This document shows positions 16,929-27,153 of a stretch of DNA of 64,000 bases, piece by piece. The DNA is from Georgenia satyanarayanai (lineage in GTDB: Bacteria > Actinomycetota > Actinomycetes > Actinomycetales > Actinomycetaceae), in the NCBI RefSeq assembly GCF_900116375.1, contig NZ_UETB01000007.1, positions 62,001-126,000 on the forward strand. Reading direction: 5' to 3'. The translations under genes and the position numbers were made by a program. The notes beneath the pieces are model-generated. The model did not search any database. It was not told the origin of the DNA and saw only the letters and a program-made list of their open reading frames with translations. Position 1 is the stretch's first letter. Every line of letters starts with the position of its first letter.

Positions 16929-17438
16929 TCAGGCCGTCTGCACGGCCAGCACGTGGGCGAGTGCGACCGCGACGACGGTGCCCGGCTCGGCCTCGACGTC
17001 GACGTGGTCGGCCGCGACGCGCGTGATCCGGCCCCGGTAGTCACCGGCTGTCGTGCGGACGACGACCTCGCTCTGCTCCCGGGCCACGGCCCGCAGCACG
17101 TGGGTCAGCCGCAGGCGCCGCTCGACCACGGGTGCCTCGGGCGCCGCCGCCCCCAGGGAACGGGCGGCCGCCACGGCGGACGTCGGCACGAGGACGCGGC
17201 GGCCGGCGTCGGCGACGAGGAGCCACTGGACGGCGGCGTCCAGGACGGTGCCGCGCACGTCGCTGCCGTCGCGCAGGCGCAGCACCACCTCGCGCCCCAC
17301 GCGGGCGCGCAGGCGGTCCGCGAGCGAGACCTGCGCCTGCTCGGCCTCGGTGAGGTCCGCGACCTCCTCGTCCTCGGCCAGCCGCGCCGCCTGGAGGAAC
17401 TGACGCTCGAGGTCGTCGAAGAGGGCTTCCCACCGCAT
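16929..17438 (-). CDS. Conserved hypothetical protein, Sm-like beta-barrel segments
   Basis: A 169-residue cytosolic protein I cannot name. The first ~45 residues are helical and acidic (MRWEALFDDLERQFLQAARLAEDEE). Two segments resemble small beta barrels of the LSM/SH3 type: LRLRDGSDVRGTVLDAAVQWLLVAD (about 70-95) and VVVRTTAGDYRGRITRVAADHVDVEA (about 125-150). This suggests a nucleic-acid-binding or adaptor role, by inference. The start ATG 17438 is preceded at six bases by a TACCGT box. It converges on the HTH gene with a 9-bp gap. Confidence 0.6.
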   Translation of the reverse strand: MRWEALFDDLERQFLQAARLAEDEEVADLTEAEQAQVSLADRLRARVGREVVLRLRDGSDVRGTVLDAAVQWLLVADAGRRVLVPTSAVAAARSLGAAAPEAPVVERRLRLTHVLRAVAREQSEVVVRTTAGDYRGRITRVAADHVDVEAEPGTVVAVALAHVLAVQTA

Positions 17439-17444
17439 CGGCCC

Positions 17445-17450
17445 ACGGTA
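17445..17450 (-). promoter_or_regulatory. Leaderless -10 box of the Sm-like hypothetical gene
   Basis: On the minus strand TACCGT is exactly six bases before ATG 17438, and no Shine-Dalgarno sequence is present. Confidence 0.55.
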
Positions 17451-17520
17451 GTGCCCGTCCACAGCCGCCCGCTCCCCCTGGACAGCCGTCCCGCGCAGGC
17501 GTACACATGTGACTCAAGCC

Positions 17521-17540
17521 ACATCAAACGACATCAAACG
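17521..17540 (+). promoter_or_regulatory. Perfect 10-bp direct repeat upstream of the LysM gene
   Basis: ACATCAAACG occurs twice back to back, ending 30 bases before ATG 17570, in a locally AT-richer patch. The preceding bases GTGACTCAAGCC continue that patch. Back-to-back repeats with one helical turn of spacing are typical of regulator binding on one face of DNA. Confidence 0.45.
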
Positions 17541-17569
17541 TCACCGTCCGCTACCACACGGAGGCCACG

Positions 17570-18421
17570 ATGCTCCGCACCGCCGTCCTCGCCGCGCTCG
17601 CCCTGGTCGCCACCGCCCTGCTGGGCACGTGGTCGGCCGAGCTCGCGACGCGCGGGGTCGTGCGCGTGGACGACGCCGTCGCACTCGGCGCCGCGGCGGG
17701 CGGCACGTTCGTCGCCGCCTGGTACGCCCTGACGGCCACCGCCCTCCTCCTCGCCCGGCTGGCCGAGCTGGGCCGCCGCGCCCCGCGGCTCGCGCGTGGC
17801 CTGCGCGCCGCCGTCGGGCTGGCGGGTGCGCCGGTGCTGCGCCGCGCGGCCGTGCTCGGCGTCGGTGCGGGTCTCGCACTGGCCGCCGTCCCCGCGAGCG
17901 CGGGCCCCACGACGGACGACGGCGTCCCCCACGACCTGCGGCCGGGGGTCGGGGCCCTGTCCGGCCCTGGCCTGGCGCCGTCCGGGGAGGCGCCTCCTGC
18001 GGAGGCATCCACTGCGGAGGGGACGGCGGAGGAGCCGGAGGCCGCCGAGCCGTCGGCGGCCGACACCCCACCTCCCCGGGAGCCGTCGGACCCACCGAGC
18101 ACGCCCGAGCCACCGGCACCCCGGGGGACGACCGGCCCCACGGTCGAGGCCGTCGCCGACAGCGGCGCCCGGGCCGCGGACCGCCCGCGCGGCGCCGTCC
18201 CGAGCGCGGCGGTCGCCGGCACCGAGGCGTACGTCGTCCGGCCCGGGGACTCGCTGTGGTCGATCGCCCGGGCGCACCTGGGCGAGGGCGCCTCCGACGC
18301 CGAGGTCGCGGCCGAGTGGCCGCGGTGGCACACGACGAACCGCGCCGTCATCGGTGCGAACCCCCACCTCATCCACCCGGGCCAGTCCCTGCTGGCCCCC
18401 GACATCGAGGAGCAGCGATGA
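17570..18421 (+). CDS. Membrane-anchored LysM-domain protein
   Basis: A 283-residue envelope protein. Three hydrophobic segments lie in the first ~115 residues (about 1-25, 37-65 and 85-112). A Pro/Glu/Ala-rich linker follows (about 115-215). One C-terminal LysM module spans about residues 221-278 (YVVRPGDSLWSIARAHLG to IHPGQSLLAP). LysM binds N-acetylglucosamine polymers such as peptidoglycan. The LysM here contains a long insert before HPGQSL. The start ATG 17570 has ACGGAGG upstream. It overlaps the Rv3235-like gene by four bases (ATGA), so they form one operon. Confidence 0.8.
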   Translation: MLRTAVLAALALVATALLGTWSAELATRGVVRVDDAVALGAAAGGTFVAAWYALTATALLLARLAELGRRAPRLARGLRAAVGLAGAPVLRRAAVLGVGAGLALAAVPASAGPTTDDGVPHDLRPGVGALSGPGLAPSGEAPPAEASTAEGTAEEPEAAEPSAADTPPPREPSDPPSTPEPPAPRGTTGPTVEAVADSGARAADRPRGAVPSAAVAGTEAYVVRPGDSLWSIARAHLGEGASDAEVAAEWPRWHTTNRAVIGANPHLIHPGQSLLAPDIEEQR

Positions 18422-18915
18422 CGACGCTCGCCCCACCACTCGCCTCACCGGCGTCCACCTCAGCACCGCCCAGCCCGTCCGGGCCCGGGCTGGAAGAGGC
18501 CCGCTCCTGGGACCGCGTGCGCTTCAGCGCGCAGACCCCCGCCGAGGCAGCCGACCCGCCACCGGCGGGAGCCGAGCTCGGCGGGCTGCCACCCGTCGGC
18601 CCGTGGGCGGGTACGCTCGTGCGCGCCGCCGTGGAGGTGCTGACGGGCAGCCGGCCCACCGCCCAGCTCGCCCGCTGGCTCAGCGCCGAGCTCTACGAGT
18701 CGCTCGCCCGGCGGGCCGGGCTGGCCGTGCGGATCCTCGGGCGCCCGGACCCCGCGCTGTGCGCGGGGGTGCGCCGGGTGCGCTGCACCGAGGTGCGGCC
18801 CGGGGTCCACGAGGCCGCCGTCGTCGTCCACGACGGCGTCCGGATCCGCGCGGCGGCCGTCCGGGTGGAGTGCCACCGCGGCCGGTGGCGGGCCACCGCG
18901 CTGGAGATCGGGTGA
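18418..18915 (+). CDS. Rv3235/DUF6459-family protein
   Basis: A 165-residue cytosolic protein. Its first ~60 residues are a disordered Pro/Ser/Ala-rich tail. The folded C-terminal ~100 residues run from VRAAVEVLTGSRPTAQLARW to VECHRGRWRATALEIG, the Rv3235-like actinobacterial family often found close to secA and prfB. Its function is unknown. Translation is coupled to the LysM gene. It converges on the flavin reductase gene with a 4-bp gap. Confidence 0.7.
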   Translation: MTTLAPPLASPASTSAPPSPSGPGLEEARSWDRVRFSAQTPAEAADPPPAGAELGGLPPVGPWAGTLVRAAVEVLTGSRPTAQLARWLSAELYESLARRAGLAVRILGRPDPALCAGVRRVRCTEVRPGVHEAAVVVHDGVRIRAAAVRVECHRGRWRATALEIG

Positions 18916-18919
18916 GCGG

Positions 18920-19537
18920 CTACCGCCCGAGGAGGTCGGCGAAGTCGGGGACGGCGTCGAACTCGTCGGTCGCGGCGGCGCGCGCCGGGCGGGTGGCCAC
19001 CTTCTCGGCGAGCTCCCGGCCGGCCCGCTCGATGCGCGCCGGCAGCGGGTTGACGTCGTCGCCCTGCCCGGCCCAGTCCTCGGTGGCCGCGAAGACGGCC
19101 GTGCCGACGACGTCGGCGTGGAGGTAGGCGAAGAGCGGGCGCATGGCGTACTCGGTCGCCAGGGAGTGCCGCGGCGTGCCGCCGGTGGCGCCGATGAGGA
19201 CCGGCACCTCGCGCAGGGCGTCCTTGTCGATGATGTCGACGAAGGACTTGAACAGCCCGGAGTAGCTCGTCATGAACACCGGGGTGACGGCGATGACCCC
19301 GTCCGCGCCGGTGACGGTCTCCAGCGCGCTGCGCAGCTCCCCGGTGGGGAACCCGGTGAGCAGGGCGTCGGTGATGCCGTGGGCGAGGTCGCGCAGCTCG
19401 ATCGTCACGACCTCGGCCGCCACGCCGCGCTCGGCGAGCACGGCGGTGGCCGCCCGGGCGAGCCGGTCGGCGAGCATCCGGGTGGAGGAGGGCTGGCTGA
19501 GGCCGCCGGAGACGACGGCGATGGTGCGGGTGGTCAT
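18920..19537 (-). CDS. FMN reductase, CE1759 type
   Basis: A 205-residue NADPH-dependent FMN reductase of the flavodoxin-like fold. Its N-terminus VVSGGLSQPSSTRML forms the phosphate loop for FMN, and VFMTSYSGLFKSFVD is the typical second flavin-binding segment. It matches the CE1759 family, whose genes sit beside CE1758-type luciferase-like monooxygenases. It presumably supplies reduced flavin to the next gene product. The start at 19537 has GAGGAGAG upstream. It follows the monooxygenase gene by 20 bp in the same direction. Confidence 0.85.
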   Translation of the reverse strand: MTTRTIAVVSGGLSQPSSTRMLADRLARAATAVLAERGVAAEVVTIELRDLAHGITDALLTGFPTGELRSALETVTGADGVIAVTPVFMTSYSGLFKSFVDIIDKDALREVPVLIGATGGTPRHSLATEYAMRPLFAYLHADVVGTAVFAATEDWAGQGDDVNPLPARIERAGRELAEKVATRPARAAATDEFDAVPDFADLLGR

Positions 19538-19557
19538 GTCTGTTCTCTCCTCGTGGG

Positions 19558-20745
19558 TCACAGGCCGAAGGCGGCACCGCGCGTGGCGGTGGCGGCGGCC
19601 TCGTCCTCGGCGCGGCGGCCGGTCCAGCGGTCCTCGCCGACGACGTGCGCGTCGCCGGCCTTGCCCTCGGCCCGTGCCCGGGCGACGCGCTCGGCGTGGC
19701 TGGGCGGGTTCGAGGGGACGTGCGCGGGGCGCTGGGAGTCGTTGATCTCCCGCAGGGCGGGGACGATGTCCTCGGCGAGGATGTCGATCTGCTCGAGGAC
19801 GGTCTTGAGCGGCAGGCCGGCGTGGTCGATGAGGAAGAGCTGGCGCTGGTAGTCCCCGACGTGCTCGCGCATGGTCGCGTAGCGGTCGATGACCTGCTGC
19901 GGCGAACCGACGGTCAACGGGGTCTCGCGGGTGAAGTCCTCCATCGACGGGCCGTGGCCGTACACGGGGGCGTTGTCGAAGTACGGGCGGAACTCGTTCC
20001 ACGCGTCCTGGGAGTTCTTGCGGGCGAAGAACTGGCCGCCGAGCCCGACGATCGCCTGGTCGGCGCGGCCGTGGCCGTAGTGCTCGTAGCGCCGGCGGTA
20101 GTACTGCACCATCCGCTCGGTGTGGTCGACGGGCCAGAAGATGTTGTTGTGGAGGAAGCCGTCACCGTAGTACGCGGCCTGCTCGGCGATCTCGGGGGTG
20201 CGGATCGAGCCGTGCCACACGAAGGGCGGCACGCCGTCCAGCGGCCGCGGGGTGGCGGTGAACCCCTGCAGGGGCGTGCGGAACGTGCCCTGCCAGTCCA
20301 CCACCTCCTCCTCCCACAGGCGACGCAGCAGCGCGTAGTTCTCCACCGCGAGGTTGACGCCCTGGCGGATGTCCTTGCCGAACCACGGGTAGACCGGCCC
20401 GGTGTTGCCGCGGCCCATCATGAGGTCCATGCGACCCTCGCTGATGACCTGGAGCATCGCGTAGTCCTCGGCGATCTTCACCGGGTCGTTCGTCGTGATG
20501 AGCGTCGTGGCCGTGGACAGCGTGATGTTCGTCGTCCGCCCCGCCAGGTAGCCGAGCATCGTCGTCGGCGAGGACGCGACGAAGGGCGGGTTGTGGTGCT
20601 CGCCCGTGGCGAAGACGTCCAGCCCCGCCTGGTCCGCGTGCTCGGCGATGGTGAGGATGGCACGCACCCGCTCCGTGTCGTCCGGCGTGCGCCCCGTCGT
20701 CGGGTCGGTGGTGACGTCACTGACGGTGAAGATTCCGAACTGCAT
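19558..20745 (-). CDS. LLM-class flavin monooxygenase, CE1758 type
   Basis: A 395-residue bacterial luciferase-like (TIM barrel) monooxygenase. Family features are MQFGIFTVSDV at the start, the ATGEHHNPPFV strand with the substrate-side His pair, the SPTTMLGYLAGRT segment and LMMGRGNTGPVYPWFG. The last ~45 residues are a disordered charged tail. CE1758/CE1759 pairs are two-component flavin oxygenases: one subunit reduces FMN and this one uses FMNH2 and O2. The substrate is unknown. The start at 20745 is preceded by GAGGGG. A short inverted repeat lies in its promoter region. Confidence 0.85.
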   Translation of the reverse strand: MQFGIFTVSDVTTDPTTGRTPDDTERVRAILTIAEHADQAGLDVFATGEHHNPPFVASSPTTMLGYLAGRTTNITLSTATTLITTNDPVKIAEDYAMLQVISEGRMDLMMGRGNTGPVYPWFGKDIRQGVNLAVENYALLRRLWEEEVVDWQGTFRTPLQGFTATPRPLDGVPPFVWHGSIRTPEIAEQAAYYGDGFLHNNIFWPVDHTERMVQYYRRRYEHYGHGRADQAIVGLGGQFFARKNSQDAWNEFRPYFDNAPVYGHGPSMEDFTRETPLTVGSPQQVIDRYATMREHVGDYQRQLFLIDHAGLPLKTVLEQIDILAEDIVPALREINDSQRPAHVPSNPPSHAERVARARAEGKAGDAHVVGEDRWTGRRAEDEAAATATRGAAFGL

Positions 20746-20771
20746 GTCGTGCCAGCCCCTCAAGTTCGATG

Positions 20772-20795
20772 CGTATGCATGTACGTGCGGTCCAA
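20772..20795 (-). promoter_or_regulatory. Promoter and operator candidate of the flavin oxygenase pair
   Basis: On the minus strand a -35-like TTGGAC (20790-20795) is followed by an inverted repeat CGTA-N6-TACG (20772-20785) that would fall within the spacer. A repressor bound there would block polymerase. No regulator gene is adjacent. Confidence 0.4.
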
Positions 20796-20839
20796 CGGGC
20801 ACCGGCACGGTTCTATTCCGGCACCGCTGAGGCGGGACG

Positions 20840-20880
20840 CACGGACGCCCCGCACTGCGCGGCAGTGCGGGGCGTCCGTG
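20840..20880 (-). terminator. Strong hairpin terminator after secA
   Basis: A perfect 18-bp stem (20840-20857 with 20863-20880) closes a 5-nt loop (CGCGG), four bases past the secA stop. There is no T-run, as is usual for actinobacterial hairpin terminators. It isolates secA from the flavin genes. Confidence 0.8.
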
Positions 20881-20884
20881 GGGG

Positions 20885-23827
<2,943 letters not shown>

Positions 23828-23900
23828 GCGGTTCCACTCCCGGTTCGACAGTCGGCGCCGTTGACGGCGTCGGGCGCACAGTCTGTGCGCACGCCTGCCG

Positions 23901-25169
23901 TCAATGGTAAGCGTCTGCGTCCGCCAGCCGAACCCTGTCCAGTTCCGCTCCCAGCGGACGGGCGAGGTCGCCGGCCGCGGTGTCGTCGACGACGACGGCG
24001 TGGGCGCCCAGCCACCGCGCCATCGTCCCCAGCTCCGCGGCCAGCTCCGCGACGACGACGGCGGGAGCGGGCCAGGTGGCGGTGTCACCGGACCGGGGCT
24101 GCTCGAGGAAGGCGCTGCGCACGAGGAGGCGTCCGCCGTCGCGGTCGTGCTTGAGGTCGACCCGGGCGACGAGGTGCTCCCCGAGGAGGAAGGGCAGGAC
24201 GTAGTAGCCGTGGGTCCGCAGGTGGGCGGGGGTGTAGATGCCGATGCGGTAGTGCATGCCGAAGAGCTCGAGCAGGCGGCGGCGCTCGAAGACGAGCGGG
24301 TCGAAGGGCGCGAGGAGCGCGCGCGCCGACGTGCGGCGCGGGACACGGGCGGCGGCGTGCATCCAGGCCGGACGGTCCCAGCCGGTGACGGTGACCGGCA
24401 GGAGCTCACCGGCGTCCACGAGCTCGTCGACCGCCCGGCGGGTGACGCGCTGGCCGAGACGGAAGTAGTCGGCGAGGCAGCGCAGCGTGCCGACGCCGTG
24501 GGCACGGGCGGAGATGCGGACGAGCTCGCGGACGGCGTCCTCGGGGTCGGGCACCGGGCGGTCGCGAACGTGCGGGGGCAGCACCCGCTCGGTGAGGTCG
24601 TAGACCCGCTCGAACTGGGCGTTGCGGCGGGCGGCGATGAGGTCACCGCCGCCGAAGAGGCACTCGAGGGCGGTCTTGGCGGCGCTCCAGCGCCACCCCC
24701 AGCCCTCACCGCGCTCGGTGTAGCGGGCGTCGACGAACGCCTCCACCTCCCGGCCGGTGAGCGGCCCCCGCTCGGCGACGACGTCGTGCACGAGCCGCAG
24801 CAGGCCCGGGTGGCGCTCCTGGATGACGGCGGGGTCCACGCCGGCCCACCGGCGGCGCGTGCCGGCGACGAGCGGGTAGGTGTCCACGGGCAGGTAGGAG
24901 GCCTCGTGGGCCCACGCCTCGACCATCCGCCGCGGCGCACGGCCGGAGGCGCGGTCGACGAGCGCCGTGTCGTAGGGCCCGAGCCGGGCGAGGAGCGGGA
25001 GGAGGTGCGCACGGGCGAGGACGTTGACGGAGTCGATCTGGAGCAGCCCGATGCGCTCGAGGGTGCCCGTGAGGTGGCGCATCGTCACGGCCCCAGGTCG
25101 GGCCCGGTCCAGCCCCTGGGCAGCGATCGCCACCCGGCGGGTCTGGGCCAGGCTCATCGTGCGCGTCAC
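23901..25169 (-). CDS. YcaQ-like DNA glycosylase (HTH_42/AlkX family)
   Basis: A 422-residue winged-helix protein of the HTH_42 superfamily, which contains the interstrand-crosslink glycosylases YcaQ/AlkX and AlkZ. The active-site motif is [18 protein letters not shown] with Gln44 and Asp46. This Q-x-D form is that of the YcaQ-like branch, whereas AlkZ-like enzymes have Q-x-Q. It probably removes alkylated bases or crosslinks. The start GTG 25169 is favoured by TAGCGT seven bases upstream; ATG 25157 is the alternative. It runs in the same direction as hpf and secA but has its own promoter. Confidence 0.8.
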   Translation of the reverse strand: MTRTMSLAQTRRVAIAAQGLDRARPGAVTMRHLTGTLERIGLLQIDSVNVLARAHLLPLLARLGPYDTALVDRASGRAPRRMVEAWAHEASYLPVDTYPLVAGTRRRWAGVDPAVIQERHPGLLRLVHDVVAERGPLTGREVEAFVDARYTERGEGWGWRWSAAKTALECLFGGGDLIAARRNAQFERVYDLTERVLPPHVRDRPVPDPEDAVRELVRISARAHGVGTLRCLADYFRLGQRVTRRAVDELVDAGELLPVTVTGWDRPAWMHAAARVPRRTSARALLAPFDPLVFERRRLLELFGMHYRIGIYTPAHLRTHGYYVLPFLLGEHLVARVDLKHDRDGGRLLVRSAFLEQPRSGDTATWPAPAVVVAELAAELGTMARWLGAHAVVVDDTAAGDLARPLGAELDRVRLADADAYH

Positions 25170-25176
25170 GCCGGCG

Positions 25177-25182
25177 ACGCTA
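25177..25182 (-). promoter_or_regulatory. Leaderless -10 box of the YcaQ-like gene
   Basis: TAGCGT on the minus strand is seven bases before GTG 25169, the same box and spacing as at hisN (5641) and the ChbG-like gene (36811). Confidence 0.6.
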
Positions 25183-25194
25183 CCGGTGCGAGCG

Positions 25195-25231
25195 CGACGG
25201 CGGGCCGCGACGTGGCCGCGACCCGCCGTCG
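25195..25231 (-). terminator. Hairpin terminator after hpf
   Basis: A 10-bp perfect stem (CGACGGCGGG, 25195-25204, with CCCGCCGTCG, 25222-25231) encloses a 17-nt loop containing an inner CGCG/CGCG pair. It begins 10 bases past the hpf stop and lies just upstream of the next gene's promoter. There is no T-run. Confidence 0.65.
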
Positions 25232-25240
25232 TCGTCCTCG

Positions 25241-25876
25241 TCAGTCCTGGACGCGGACCTCGTGGTTGAGGCGGATGATCCCGTAGGTCCAGCCGTGGCG
25301 GTGGTAGACCACGCAGGGCTGCCTCGTCTCCTCGTCGATGAAGAGGTAGAACGGGTGGCCGACCAGCTCCATCTCGTAGAGGGCCTGGTCGACGGTCATC
25401 GGGGTGGCGTCGTGCAGCTTCTGGCGCACGATGACGGGCGAGTCCCCGAGCTGCGCCTCGACGGCGACCCCGGGCTCGGTGGGCGGTGTCGGCGCGCTCG
25501 GCGCCTCCTCCTCGACGACCTCGGGGAGGGTGTCGGGCAGGGGCGCCGGCACCTTGGCGGCGTCCCGTCGGTGGTGGTTCTTGCGGCGGTCGCGCGACCG
25601 GCGCAGGCGCTCCATGAGCTTCGTCGTCGCCAGGTCCAGGGCGGCGTACCGGTCGTCCGCGGCGGCCTCCGCGCGGACGGTCGGGCCCCGGTCGATCACC
25701 GTGAGCTCCACGCGCTCGGCCTGGTCGGCCAGTCGCGGGTTCTGCTCCCGGGTGATCTCCACCTCGATGCGGTGCGCGCGCGGGGCGAGCTGCTCGACCT
25801 TCGAGAGCTTGTCCTCCAGGTGCGTGCGGAAACGGTCCGCGACCTCGGTGTTTCGGGCAACAACGGCGATGTCCAT
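25241..25876 (-). CDS. hpf: Long-form ribosome hibernation promoting factor
   Basis: A 211-residue long HPF. The N-terminal RaiA/YfiA-like domain (about 1-100) starts MDIAVVARNTEVADRFRTHL and binds the 30S decoding region. A Pro/Glu linker follows. The C-terminal domain (about 150-205, VRQKLHDATPMTVDQALYEM to HRHGWTYGII) dimerises ribosomes into 100S particles. The start ATG 25876 has a perfect GGAGGT ribosome-binding site. The ~160 bp upstream include an AT-richer ATTAACGTTTGTGTATGG patch on the minus strand that probably holds the promoter; I could not fit a confident -35. Confidence 0.93.
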   Translation of the reverse strand: MDIAVVARNTEVADRFRTHLEDKLSKVEQLAPRAHRIEVEITREQNPRLADQAERVELTVIDRGPTVRAEAAADDRYAALDLATTKLMERLRRSRDRRKNHHRRDAAKVPAPLPDTLPEVVEEEAPSAPTPPTEPGVAVEAQLGDSPVIVRQKLHDATPMTVDQALYEMELVGHPFYLFIDEETRQPCVVYHRHGWTYGIIRLNHEVRVQD

Positions 25877-26110
25877 GGTGACCTCCGTAGAGAGAGTGAA
25901 ACCTAGTCGGTTCCTGGTGCGTCCCGCCGGCTGTGGCGGGTGAGGAAGCTGTGTGGCACCTCCTCTCCTCGGAGCTCGCGTACCTCCGGCAGCAGCGGCC
26001 GGCGGGGCGAGCGGGCGTCCATACACAAACGTTAATCGAGGTTCGCCCCACTGACCTGGGATGCCGGTCCCACCCTTCCGCCGACAGCGGAGCTGGCATC
26101 GGCAGCGCAC

Positions 26111-26890
26111 CTACCGGCAGGTTCTCGCCGGCGTCCTGCCGGGCGGCGGGGTCGCCGCCACGACGAGGGCTCCGGCCACCCTGGTCCCGGACGTGACGAG
26201 CGCCCGTGTGCACGCGGCGAGGGTCGACCCGGTCGTGAGGACGTCGTCGACGAGGACGACGACGTCGTCCGGGCCCGGTGCCGCCAGCACCCGCACGCCA
26301 CCACCGCGGTTGCGTGCCCTGGCACGGACACCGAGACCCGACTGGTGGCGCCGGCCGCCGGACCGGCGCAGGAGGTCGGTCGACCGCACGGCCCGGCCCG
26401 GCTCGAGAGCACCCGACGCCGCGATCCCCGCCGCGACGGCGTCGGCGAGGTCGGCGGCGACGAGCGCGCCCCGCAGCCGGCGCCGGAGCCCCGAGGGAGC
26501 AGGCACGACGAGGACGTCCCCGCTGCCCGCCAGTGCGAGCTCCGGGTCGTGCGCCCACACCTCGGCACCGCGAGCGGCACGGTCGAGCAGGACGCGGGCC
26601 ATGTCCGCCCGGCCGGTGCGCTTCCACGCGACGACCAGCCCTCGCACCGGGCCGGCGTAGTCGGCCAGCGACCACACCGGCAGCACCGGGCCGGCGTCTC
26701 CGGGGAGGCCGAGCATGGGGGCGTCCCCGTCGCTGCGCACGGGGGTGAGCGACACGAGGCCGCGGCACGCGGGACAGACCGCGGCGTCCCAGGCGCCGCA
26801 TCCGGCACAGTCCGCGGGCAGGACAAGAGCGAGGCCCTCGGCGAGTGCCCGCGCGGCACCGGGCGAGCGAGCGGGCACGGTCCGGGGCAC
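26111..26890 (-). CDS. comF: ComF-family phosphoribosyltransferase-like protein
   Basis: A 259-residue ComF-type protein. It has an N-terminal zinc ribbon (CAGCGAWDAAVCPAC, about 28-42) and a C-terminal type I phosphoribosyltransferase fold with the PRPP motif VVVLVDDVLTTGSTL (about 208-222). ComF acts in DNA uptake in Firmicutes; its role in Actinobacteria is unknown and may be repair-related. The start GTG 26890 has no obvious Shine-Dalgarno sequence, so it is uncertain. It follows lpqB with a 263-bp gap filled largely by tandem repeats. Confidence 0.8.
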   Translation of the reverse strand: MPRTVPARSPGAARALAEGLALVLPADCAGCGAWDAAVCPACRGLVSLTPVRSDGDAPMLGLPGDAGPVLPVWSLADYAGPVRGLVVAWKRTGRADMARVLLDRAARGAEVWAHDPELALAGSGDVLVVPAPSGLRRRLRGALVAADLADAVAAGIAASGALEPGRAVRSTDLLRRSGGRRHQSGLGVRARARNRGGGVRVLAAPGPDDVVVLVDDVLTTGSTLAACTRALVTSGTRVAGALVVAATPPPGRTPARTCR

Positions 26891-27003
26891 CGGACCAGCG
26901 TCACTGGCGCGGCTGCTCGAGGCGCTGCGGACCGAGGTCGTCCGTGCGCACGCCGCTCACGAGGGGTGGCCGGGGAGCAGTCCGCGGGACATCGGGAGGC
27001 TCG

Positions 27004-27147
27004 GCTGTCGGCGGTAAGTCAGCTGTCGGCGGCAAGTCGGCTGTCGGCGGTAAGTCAGCTGTCGGCGGTAAGTCAGCTGTCGGCGGTAGGTCAGCTGTCG
27101 GCGGTAAGTGGGCTGTCGGCGGCAAGTGGGCTGTCGGCGGTAGGGGG
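27004..27147. repeat. Eight tandem copies of an 18-bp unit
   Basis: The unit GCTGTCGGCGGTAAGTCA occurs eight times without spacers (starts 27004, 27022, 27040, 27058, 27076, 27094, 27112, 27130). Differences are confined to a few positions, mainly in the second half (TAAGTCA, CAAGTCG, TAGGTCA, TAAGTGG). It occupies most of the gap between the lpqB stop (27154) and comF start. The 18-bp period keeps one frame open on either strand, so long spurious ORFs cross it. The same repeat occurs at 45024. Confidence 0.9.
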
Positions 27148-27153
27148 GTGGGG

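Noticed and set aside
27004-27147. CRISPR array
   Set aside because: The units are contiguous 18-mers with no spacers and no cas genes are present.
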